This document shows positions 21,085 to 31,200 of a stretch of 64,000 bases of DNA, one piece after another. Positions within the stretch are counted from its first letter, which is position 1; every line of letters begins with the position of its first letter. The notes under the pieces are model-generated. The model had not been told where the DNA came from. It did no database searches and saw only the letters and a program-made list of their open reading frames with translations. Source of the stretch: Methylococcus sp. (lineage in GTDB: Bacteria > Pseudomonadota > Gammaproteobacteria > Methylococcales > Methylococcaceae). The stretch covers positions 25,906-89,905 of the forward strand of contig JAQTYA010000001.1 in assembly GCA_028688525.1 (NCBI GenBank), written 5' to 3'. A program made the position numbers and the translations under genes.

Positions 21085-21572
21085 GGATGGCAGAGCGCCG
21101 CATCGACAGTCGGGTGCTGAGCGATCCCTGGTGCCTGATCGCCGTGGGGTTCGGTTCCGGGCTGGCGCCCAAGGCGCCCGGCACCTTTGGAACCTTGGCC
21201 GCCATCCCGGTTTACCTCGCGTTTTCTTACTTGCCGCCGGCATTTTACACCGCGGGCGTCTTGCTGTTCTTCGCCCTGGGCGTGCCGGCCTGCGGGTGTT
21301 GCGGAAGGATTCTGGGCAAAACCGATCATTCGGCGATCGTGTGGGACGAGGTGGTCGGTTTTCTCGTCACCATGTGGGGCGTTGCGGCCTCATGGCAGAG
21401 CCTCCTGCTGGGCTTCGTCCTGTTCAGATTCTTCGACATCGTCAAGCCCTGGCCGATCCGCGTGATCGACCGCCGCACCCGCGGCGGCTGGGGCGTCATG
21501 CTGGACGACGTCGTCGCCGGCGCGTTTTCTGCCCTGATTTTGCACCTACTCGTCGTTTCACGGACGATTTGA
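21081..21572 (+). CDS. pgpA: Phosphatidylglycerophosphatase A
   Basis: 'GFGSGLAPKAPGTFGTLAAIP', 'DEVVGFLV', 'FRFFDIVKPWPI'; start within ORF 20808-21572. Confidence 0.9.
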   Translation: MRMAERRIDSRVLSDPWCLIAVGFGSGLAPKAPGTFGTLAAIPVYLAFSYLPPAFYTAGVLLFFALGVPACGCCGRILGKTDHSAIVWDEVVGFLVTMWGVAASWQSLLLGFVLFRFFDIVKPWPIRVIDRRTRGGWGVMLDDVVAGAFSALILHLLVVSRTI

Positions 21573-21926
21573 GGCTGGCGGACTGCCGTTCTCGGGTCGA
21601 CCATCGCTATCCCTGCCGTGCCATGGTGCCTTTCTTCATGAAACCTATTCGGAACCGAATGGTCCCGTAGTCGAGAGCGGCTGCGCAGAGGCCGTTCGGT
21701 TTGCCGCGCCGCGGTACGACGGTTAAAGTGCCAAGAACCGGAATCATGGGTAGATGATTCGGGACAATTGGTAGACCGGATATGGATGGGCAGGTAGGGG
21801 ATTTGACTCAATTCGGTATCGGGGAGTAAGTTATTTGCCACAGGCGTATACCGGGTCGCCCGGCGTGCGTCTCTAAGGCTGTCAGAGCCGGCCCGACAAC
21901 AACTCATCTAAAGGGGTAACCACGCC

Positions 21927-22235
21927 ATGTCTAGACGCATTACTAAGGATTGCGACGACAAATCTGCAGGCATCCGTTTTCATATCAGCTCCGCGCGCAT
22001 GTCGATGAACAAAATGAGCTTCGTCGCGTTTCAGCGCTTTTTGGACGATATGGAGCGGTCGATGTACCGGTGTTCGGAATGCGACTGGCGTGGGCGGGGT
22101 AGGGATCTCGTTCCCATGGAGCAGGACTCGAGCGACAGCTATGCCATCGGCTCGGACGCCGAAACCTGGTATGCCTGTCCAAACTGCGAATGCGAAATCG
22201 GCGTTGAAACGCCTCTTATGCGGCCTGCCGACTAG
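21927..22235 (+). CDS. Small CxxC-type zinc-ribbon-like hypothetical protein
   Basis: 'YRCSECDWRGRG...WYACPNCECEIG' two Cys pairs; purine-rich element upstream. Confidence 0.55.
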   Translation: MSRRITKDCDDKSAGIRFHISSARMSMNKMSFVAFQRFLDDMERSMYRCSECDWRGRGRDLVPMEQDSSDSYAIGSDAETWYACPNCECEIGVETPLMRPAD

Positions 22236-22533
22236 GCTGCGACTGCGGGGGGCCTGTGCCGTTCTCCACGGCTTTGGCGTCCCGCCTTGTCTACCGCTTC
22301 GTTTTCTTCTTGCGCACACCGCTTGCCCGTGGGCTGTGTCCGGCACGTCTTCTCCTGTTGTGTTAAATCACACAAGACAACTTCCCCGATGGTTGAGGAT
22401 GGTTGTGAGGCATCAGGTAATTCAAAGGGATATATCTTCAATGCGGCGCGGCTTGAAGTTTGCATCATCGGCGGGCCGGAGCACCCTCCGGCAATAGCGA
22501 ATCTTGTGATCCCAAGGCGCTTAATTCCTGAGA

Positions 22534-22965
22534 ATGAAAATAATGAGGCATAAAAAGATGATGAAGAAGCTGCTGCTTGTCGCCGTACCCGCCGTATTGT
22601 TCAGCACGCAACTCCAGGCTGGTTGCAAAACCAGTGACTTGCAGGGCAACTGGGTGTTCTATCAAGCCGGGATGAGCCAGATGGAAGGCTTCCACACTGG
22701 GCGCTGTGACGTCACTTTTACCAACAAAGGCAGAGACTCGTCGGCCGACTGCGAGATGAATATGATGGATGGGTCCGTAATGAATTTTAAAATGACGGGG
22801 ACCGCAGTCATAGATCCAACATTTTGTCGATTCACAATCGAGTTCGCATTCACTGGCGGCACGGCGACTTGGGATGCCCAGCTTAATAAGAATAAAAACT
22901 CCTTCAGCGGGGACTGGAAAAACAGCTGGGGAACGATTGGAACTACAAATGGTGTTAAGCGTTAA
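22534..22965 (+). CDS. Hypothetical secreted protein
   Basis: Signal peptide 'MMKKLLLVAVPAVLFSTQLQAG'. Confidence 0.6.
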   Translation: MKIMRHKKMMKKLLLVAVPAVLFSTQLQAGCKTSDLQGNWVFYQAGMSQMEGFHTGRCDVTFTNKGRDSSADCEMNMMDGSVMNFKMTGTAVIDPTFCRFTIEFAFTGGTATWDAQLNKNKNSFSGDWKNSWGTIGTTNGVKR

Positions 22966-23070
22966 GACCGGTTTCTACCTCGCAGCGAATTCGAACTGGA
23001 AGATCGGTTGACATTCCGGTTCGAGGTGGATTCTTGATCCAGTAGCTATTTGGAGGGTGGTCTTTCCACG

Positions 23071-23096
23071 GGCGGCCTTGATTTAGAGAGGCCGCC
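23071..23096 (+). terminator. Hairpin terminator-like element downstream of 22534-22965
   Basis: GGCGGCCT-TGATTTAGAG-AGGCCGCC then ACAATTTT. Confidence 0.6.
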
Positions 23097-23138
23097 ACAA
23101 TTTTCCAATGCGAATCCCATGGAAGGGGTTTAGTTCCA

Positions 23139-25061
23139 TTAACGCAGCTTATCGCTGTGAGTGATAAGCCCGGCGATTTCTTTAGCCGGCAAAGGTTTTG
23201 CGATCAGGTAGCCTTGAATCGCATCGCATCCGGCTTCTTGCAGAAAGTTTTTCTGCGCTACGGTTTCGACGCCTTCGGCGACGATTTTGAGCCCCAAACT
23301 GTGTCCTAGCGCGATGATCCCGTCGCAAATTTTAGCGTCGCCTTCGTCAGTTTCGATGTCCTTGACGAACGAGCGGTCTATTTTCAGGCACTGGATCGGC
23401 AGTAGCTTGAGCCGGCCCAGAGAGGAATAACCGGTACCGAAATCGTCGATGGAAAGGGTGATGCCGTAATCTCGGAGCGATTTCAGCAGGGCCTGGACCT
23501 GACCCAGATTTTCCATGAGGGCAGACTCGGTGATCTCGAGCTCTAGATCGGAACCGGACAAGCCATGGCGTTTGACGATCGCGTCCAAGGCGTCGCAAAA
23601 CGTTTCGTCCTGCAACTGCATGACTGAGACGTTGACGGCCATGCGTAAGCCGTCGATGCCGCCGTCGCGCCAAGTCCGCAGCTGTAGGCAGGCCTGATCG
23701 AGTACCCATAAGCCCAAGGGCAAGATGAGTTTCGTTTCTTCCGCTACGGGGATGAACCTGTCTGGGGTGATTTGGCCGAGTGCCGGATGGTGCCAGCGCA
23801 GCAAAGCTTCGACGCTGCAGATCGCACCTGTGGCCATATCGATTTGGGGCTGGTAGAGGAGCTTGAATCCTCCGTGCTTCAGCGATTCCCGCAGGCCGTT
23901 TTCGATCTCGACGCGTTCCCGCACGCCGGCGTTGATGGCGTGGCTGAATAGTTGGTAGGTATTGCGTCCTCGTGACTTCGCGTGATACATCGCGGCGTCA
24001 GCGTGCTTCATCAAAGCTTCCGCGCTACGGCCGTGCGTGGGAAAAACCGCAATGCCGATGCTGGCGCAGGAATGAAGCTGATAATCTTCAACGCGGTAGG
24101 GCCGGCAGAGGTTTTCGAGCAGGAGCTCGGCCGTCGCTGCCGCTACGGTGCCTATATCCTCGCCCTCCATGACAATGATGAACTCGTCGCCGCCGAGGCG
24201 CCCGACGACATGATTGCCGTGCACGTTTTCTGTCAGCCTGCGGGCGACCTGTTCCAACAATGCGTCGCCGATGCGATGGCCGAGGGTGTCGTTGATCCGC
24301 TTGAAGTTGTCCAGGTCGATGAACATCACTGCGACCTGTTTTTGGTCGCGGTGCGCGAATTTGACCGCTTCTTCCAGGCGTCCGTGCAGGAAAATTCTGT
24401 TGGGCAAGCTGGTTAGCGGATCGTGGTGTGCCAAGTGCTTGATTCTGTCTTCAGCTTCCCGGCGTTGGGTGATATCGCGAAACGCCCCGTGGACATAGTG
24501 GCGTCCGTCTATTTCGAAGGCGCTCCCGCTGACCTCAACCGGGACGAGGCTTCCGTCGGCGCGTTTCAGCTGCAGTTCGATGGTGCCGGATTCCCCATCC
24601 AGCATGCGGCTGATGAAATCGGCTTCATGCGATCGCGCGTCTTGCGGGGTGTCGTATAGGTTGCTCAGGTGGCGGCCGAGGATGCTGTTGCGAGGCATAT
24701 CGAGCAAAATCTCGGCTTGTCGGTTGCAGTCCACCAAGGTACCGGTTTCGGTATCGGTGACGAGAATGGCGTCGCTAGCGACTTCGATCAGAGTGCGGTA
24801 GCGCCGTTCGCTGGCGCGCAGCGTGAGGTTTTTGGCGATTTCTTCCTGGCGGCTCCGTTCCAGGTCCACCATCTTCATGATACCGGCAACCATGATGCCG
24901 GAAACCAACAACGCGGCCACCATGCCAGTAGCGAGGTAGTCGTAGGTGACCTCCCCTTTGAGGAGTAAATCCATGGCCACGGTGATGACTTCCGACATCA
25001 CTACGGAGGCTATGATCCCGGCAAGCCAAAGATATTTTCCGAGCAATATGATCAACGTCAC
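23139..25061 (-). CDS. PAS-GGDEF-EAL c-di-GMP metabolism protein with N-terminal TM
   Basis: 'RLGGDEFIIVME', 'SVEALLRWHHPALG', EAL C-terminal 'GCDAIQGYLIAKPLP'; PAS upstream. Confidence 0.93.
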   Translation of the reverse strand: MTLIILLGKYLWLAGIIASVVMSEVITVAMDLLLKGEVTYDYLATGMVAALLVSGIMVAGIMKMVDLERSRQEEIAKNLTLRASERRYRTLIEVASDAILVTDTETGTLVDCNRQAEILLDMPRNSILGRHLSNLYDTPQDARSHEADFISRMLDGESGTIELQLKRADGSLVPVEVSGSAFEIDGRHYVHGAFRDITQRREAEDRIKHLAHHDPLTSLPNRIFLHGRLEEAVKFAHRDQKQVAVMFIDLDNFKRINDTLGHRIGDALLEQVARRLTENVHGNHVVGRLGGDEFIIVMEGEDIGTVAAATAELLLENLCRPYRVEDYQLHSCASIGIAVFPTHGRSAEALMKHADAAMYHAKSRGRNTYQLFSHAINAGVRERVEIENGLRESLKHGGFKLLYQPQIDMATGAICSVEALLRWHHPALGQITPDRFIPVAEETKLILPLGLWVLDQACLQLRTWRDGGIDGLRMAVNVSVMQLQDETFCDALDAIVKRHGLSGSDLELEITESALMENLGQVQALLKSLRDYGITLSIDDFGTGYSSLGRLKLLPIQCLKIDRSFVKDIETDEGDAKICDGIIALGHSLGLKIVAEGVETVAQKNFLQEAGCDAIQGYLIAKPLPAKEIAGLITHSDKLR

Positions 25062-25237
25062 CCTGGGCCCCCAATGAGATTCGGGCTCTCAAGCCCCTGC
25101 TCCGCAATGTATTTGCCGGTTGGCACCGCCAGCCGTGCCAAGCAGGGTCTTATTGTAGCTTCATCCAGGCTTGTGTCGATTCCCGTTGCCGGTGCTTTCG
25201 GGCGGCCGCTGACGTATACGCCCCCCATTCGAAGGAA

Positions 25238-25270
25238 CTTCCAGCCCCCCTTTTTCATGGGGGCTGGAAG
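25238..25270 (-). terminator. 12-bp perfect-stem hairpin just downstream of the PKS gene
   Basis: CTTCCAGCCCCC-CTTTTTCAT-GGGGGCTGGAAG; no U-tract. Confidence 0.6.
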
Positions 25271-25286
25271 TCGTTGCCGGGAGTCG

Positions 25287-28200
25287 TTAGGCCGCCGTTT
25301 TGCCCAAGCGTTCCTCTTTCACCCGGGTCAGTAGATGATCGAGCAGGGCCTCGGGCAGCCTGGCGATGGCATGTGGGCGTTCCGAACCCAGAGTCGTTCT
25401 CCATGCCAGGACGTGCGTGCCCGTTGCCAGCTTTTCGTGTTTTCCGCCGGCGCTGATCCGGAAAAAGTCGAATGCCAGCATAAGGCCTTTCTCATGCACG
25501 CGGGTGATGTACATCCTGGCGCTTAAGGTATCGAATGGCATGGCGTCCCGCAGATGTCTAACCTCGGTGAAGAGGCAGCGCAAGCCGCCGAAATTTCCTC
25601 CGGCCTGATAGGCGTCGGGCAAAACTGAAAAGAAATAGTTGTCTCTTAGCACACCCTGCAACTCGTAATACTTGGAGTAATAGATGTTGCCTACCAAGTT
25701 GGCGTCGTTTGGCGATGTCGCAAAAGCCTGCTCCGCCAGAAAAACTCCGGGAACCGGGCCCGGTTGCGCATGCCACCGCGCGGCGCCGAGCCGTGCCAGC
25801 GCGTTCTGTTGACCGGCTTGACCGCTTTGTCCGAACCGATGCGCCGCATTTCCGAACTCGAGGAAGAATCGGTCCAGGTAAGGCGGGTAGGGTTCGGGGG
25901 TAACCACGCCGTGGGATACGACACGAGCCCAGGTCATCTGGATCTGGCTGGTCGCGACCCGCTCGAGTTCGCCGCCGGGGAGGACGCGATGCCATTCGAA
26001 TCCTACCGCCACTGTTGCATCGCCCGGCCCGTTGCGCCCTAGGAAGCGGCACGAAACCTCCATGATTTCCCCCGCACTCACCGGCCGTTCGACCGAAGCC
26101 CAAGAACGGTTGGTGACCCAGGCGTGCTCTCCGGAGGTGAAGGTTTCGGCAAGCCTAGCAAGAACCGGCCTCAGCGCCATTTCCCGCAGCCGCCCCATCC
26201 ATTCGAAAAATCGGGAGAAATAGAAGGTTCCGTCCGGATTCGCGCCGTCTTTGAAGGCGAGCGGGAAACGGAATGCGATGCGGGCATCGGTCCCGGTTCG
26301 GGCAAACTCGGTCTGGATCCGGAAGAACTCCGAAGGATTTCCTCCTCCGGCCAGCCAGTCGGTCCACGAGCCAGCGGCTTCTGCGGGTGCCGTTTGCGCC
26401 GCTGCCGTTAGGCGGGCGCCGTCAACCGGCAACCGGTTGGCGGGTATCGGCGGTTCCGGTTCTGGCTGGCCGCCGGCGACGATAGCGAGCATGCGTCCGT
26501 CTTGGGAGACTGGAAAGCTGAGCACCCAAAGCCTGGCGTCTTCCCAATCCGCACGGAACAAGACGGTATCCGATTTCCTGGATTCCAGATTTAGGGCGAT
26601 GTCACGGGTATCGAGCGCTTTCATTGCTGCCTCCAGAGCAGACCAGATTCGCGCACCGGCTTGATCGAGCGGTTCGCCGGCCGTTTCCAGCTGGCAGAGA
26701 AGAGCGTAGAGCGCCGGATTCAGCATCGCCCGCCATTGTTCGCGGGTACGCCGGATCGGACCTGCCAGATCGCAACCTTGAGGCCCTTTGCCGGCGACGC
26801 ACAATACTGTTTCGTCGTCGTGGCTAAGCGAAACCTCCAGCGGCGCGAAGGCCGATTCTGCTTCGATGGGGCCGCTTTCTCCCTGTCTCGTGGAGCGGAA
26901 CAGCACCGGCTTGCCGGACTGCAACCAGCGTACTTCGAGCGATCCGGTGTCGATCGAATAGCGTAGGCCTGCCTGGCGTATTGCGGAGTGGAACAAGGGG
27001 CGGGTCAGAGCACGCCGTTCCTGGCGGCGGCTTGCGTGCAATTCCGGAAACGACCGCATCAACACGCAGGGGGAGGATAAGCCGAAGCTTTGAGCCCGCC
27101 GTTCGGTCTCGAGCTGCAGCGCGGTACCGTTGGACTCGGCGTGGCGCTCGACGAGTTCGAGCGGGGTCGGGAAATCGGCGCGCCGCTCCAGCATCTGGAC
27201 CTCATAAGCCTCGATGCGCTCGACTACCCGGTCCTGTTCGTCGTAAACGATGACATCGGCCAGAACCCGTCGGCCGTTGCGCTGCGTGACTTCAGCCCGA
27301 GCCCGGTATCGCCCGCCGGGGGAGTTCGCGTGGAATAGGTCGATGCGCCCGATGCGTACCGGCAGGCAGACATCGGGGATCAGAGTGAGCTGGCCCGCTT
27401 GCAGCAGGGTGTCCCGGTAGTAGGGGTCGCCCAGTACCAGAGGCCCGCACACTTCGTCCGCAAAGCCTTCCGGCGACGACGGCGTCTCGGCTTTGGCTTC
27501 GGTGACGAAGACCACCCGGTTTTCATCCAGCGACTCTACGCCGCCGATGCGCTGGAACAGCGGTCCCTGGAACAGTACGCTGCCGTAGAGGTCGATTCTA
27601 GGTACGATGGGCAGCAACTGGCTGCGCGGCATTGCCATCTCTCCGGGTACGGCCTCAGGACGCGTTCCTAGTATGAATCGTGCCGAAAAATGGGCAGGTT
27701 CCATACCGGTTTGCTCGGCGTGGATCGAGGTTTCCACTACCAGAGGGGCGGACGCGCTGACGCGTTCCAGCACCAGGGCTCGAATTTCAATGCGTTGCGG
27801 GCGCTCCCGGCTTACGACGACAGGCCGTTCCAGGCGGATGTCCTCGATCCGCGCGACTTCCTTGCCCGCGCCCCCGGCTACGCGCAATGCGGCCTGCGCC
27901 ATGGCTTCCAATCCCATCACGGTAGGCAGGAGCAGCGAGCCGCGGTAGTCATGGTCGGTCAGATAAAGATCGAGCCGGGTATCGAGGCTGACTTGGGTAA
28001 TCAGCTCGATGCCCGGTTCGAAGCGCTGTAGCTCGCCTTCGAATCGGCCGGCGGGGATCGCCGGCTCCTCCCCCGGCGGCCGCACCCAGGTGGCCAGCCC
28101 ATCGGCGCTGGCGGCCACGATGACTTCCCGCAGCGGAGGCGCCGTACGCATCCAGCGCAGGAACTGGCGCACCCCTTGGGCGATAGGGATCGCGTCGATG

Positions 28201-31200
28201 CCCATTTGGCCCAGGTGACGGACGCTGCCGAGCTTCACGCCCATGCCGACCTCGTTCCAGACGCTGAATGCATGGCAGACCACTGCCGTTTCCGGATGCG
28301 TTTCGGCGAAGCCGTCGAGCAGCCGAGCTACGGCTTCGTTTGAATAAGCGTACCAGGCATTGTTGTTCATGCCGGTCACTCCGATGATCGAGGTCAGCGC
28401 GGCAAACAGTTTGGGCGGATGGCGTTCGGCCAGGGCCAGCAGGTTTTCGGCGCCTTGCAGCTTGGGTGCGATTTCGAGCCTCGCCTGCTCGGCCGAAACT
28501 TCCGCTACGGGCCGTGGTGTATTGGTGCCGGCGCCATGGATGATGCCAGTTACCGGCCCCAGTTCGTCGCGGATCGTTGCCATCGCTTTTTCCATCGCGG
28601 CACGGTCGGCGACATCGGCCGCGTAATAACGGTAATGGACGCCCGCCTCCTTGAACCGCAGCAGCGTTTCGGCCAATTCGCTGATCTCGCCCGGCTGAGG
28701 CGTCGCCGAGCGCCCGATTAGGGCGAGTTTGACGCCGGTTTCGCGGGCGAAGGCGAGGGCGCATTCGGCGGTGATGCCCTTGCCTCCGCCTGTGACCAAT
28801 ACCACGTCCTGCGGCGACCATTCGATCGAACGCTCTACGCAATCCTCGGGTTCGACCGGCCTAATGCAACGGCTCCAGCGCACGCCGTTGGCATCATATT
28901 CCACCGCCTTGAAGCCGGCTTGTCCGGACAGTTCAGCGGCGGTCCGGTCGGCGACGAAATCGGCGCTCAAAGACGGTTCGAAATCGATCACGCGCACCTC
29001 GAGTTCCGGCCGCTCCAGCGAAAGGCTAGCGGCGAAGGAACGGGCGCTGGGTGCCGCAGCTCTGCTACGTCCGCCGGTGCGTTGGATGAAAACGATGCTG
29101 GCCAAGGTCTTCCACGCGGAAGGAGTGCGGCTGGCGAGTTCATGAAGCGCGGCCAGCTCGTCGAGTCCGGCTGCGGAGCGCGAAGGATTGGATTCGGAAA
29201 GTACGACCACGAGCCGCTTGGGGGCGGTTGGCGGTTTTTCCTCGAGCCATTCCCGCACCGTCGCAGGCCTGGCCTTGAGGCGCCGGCCCAGGTTTTCCGC
29301 GCAGCGGGAGCCGGCCTCGGGTACAACCAGGAGACACTCACCAATCCCCGATTCCACCGTAGACGGCGCAGGCCACAGCGGCGCTGGTACTCGCGATTCG
29401 GTGAATGCCCTGACCCAGTGCATTCTGCGGGGCCGCTCCGGGGCGGGGAGGCTTGCCGGTGTAGGTGTTGCGGCTATGCCATCGATCGCTGCCTGCAACT
29501 GGGCGGCTATTTCGCCCAGCGTGGCATTGGCGAGTGGGCCGGCTTCGATCCGGTCCTGGGTTCCGGTGCCCAGGATCAGATCCCCCAGCAGAGCGCCGGC
29601 CTTGATCGAGTCGATGTTGAGATCGTCCAGCAGGCGCTGCTCCGGCGACAGGCACGCGCGGGCGAAACCGGTGCGCTCGGCGACAAGATCGAGCAGCCTA
29701 TCTAGCGCCGGAATTTGTGAAAGACGGGCGGCGGGTGCCGTGGCGGTTTCGAAGGCTGCGATTACGCTGCCTATGTTTTCGGCGTCTATCCGCATCGGAT
29801 CGATCTTGCCTTGCAAGTCCAGGCGGAGCACGGCATCGGCTAGCATCGTGCCGACTTTAATCGAATCCAGATTCAGGTCGTCGATCAGCCGGGCCTCGTC
29901 GTGGAGCATCTCGGCCGGGAAGCCGGTGCGATCGCTGAGCAATTCCAGTACCACGCTGCGTGCCGAGGCAGCGGTTCCTGCCAAAGGAACGGGAAGCGAG
30001 GGCTTGGGTTCGGGAGACGAACGGATGACGGCGGAAGGAGCATCGCGGACGATTTCGCCCTTGAGGCTTTCCGTGACGGTCCGCATACGTTCTAGCAATG
30101 GCTGGTTGGCGAGCAGGGCTCCGATTCTCAGCCCCAATTCCGCTAAATACTCCCGGTTGCCGGGGAATCGGCGGTTGACCAGAAGGAGGACACCCAGCGG
30201 TTCGCCTTGCAGGCTCAGGATCGGTACGCAATCGGCGGTTCTGACCCCGGTACTGGTCAGCCGGTCCAGTACCGGTTCGAAGCGCGGGTCGGCCGAGGCG
30301 TTGGCAAGATGCAGGGAGCGCCGGGTCTTGAGTACGTGCCCTGGAATGCCGGTCTCGGCGCTGAGGCGGAGGGTCGAGTTTTGACCGTTGAAGACCGGGT
30401 AAAGAGCGCCGCGGTCATGCCGCAGGATGGCCCCGTATTCGGCGCCTAGGCTGTCCTTGGCCGATTCCACCAGATTGCCCAGTATGGTCGCGGGATGCCG
30501 TTCTGGAAACGGCTCGGCGGCGACGCCGTGCAGCAGCGCTTCGATACGGCGAAGTTCGCGGGCGCGTTCGTCCAGATAAGCCTGAATCAAGCCGGGGGCG
30601 GCGCCTGCCGCCAGTTCGGCCAGAATTTCCGCATCCATAGGCGTGAAGGATTCGCCGGCCGGCCGGGCTACCCGAACCAGACCCAGCGGCCTGCCGGCCC
30701 CGCTGGGGAAGGGCACGTAGAGCGCCGTCCATCCCAGCGGAACGCCTAGCGCCTCGAATCCGGCTCGGAAGCGGGGATCGTCTTCTAGGATTTCGATGGC
30801 TTCCGGTGCGCCTGAGCGGAGCACGGCGCCGAAGATGCCGGTGTCGGCCGGCAGGCGGGAGGTGGCGGCATCGAAGGGCAAAACCACCCGCAGGGCATCT
30901 TCGGTTTCTTCGAACAGCAGGACGGTAGCGCGTTCCGCGTGAACCGCGCCGCAGAAGGCAGCCGTCAGTGTGGCGGACAGCCGGTCGAGGTCGTCATCGG
31001 CGAATCTGCCGTCGATCTGGGGGAGCAGGCTCGCCCCTCGGTAGGGCTCGGGCGCCGAGCAAGCCGGGACGGCCGCGAGTTCGCGTTCGCAGGGCGCCAC
31101 GTAAAATTTGCGCTCCGTTGCCGGCACGAAGGGTCGGATCAGCCGATTTTCGTACAGGCGTTCCCAGCGCAGGGCGAGTCCCCGCACATGGGCTTCGGCG

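Noticed and set aside
29188-30384. 398-aa plus-strand ORF inside the PKS locus
   Set aside because: Antisense to the PKS ACP/GAF region; Ser/Arg-rich low-complexity shadow ORF.
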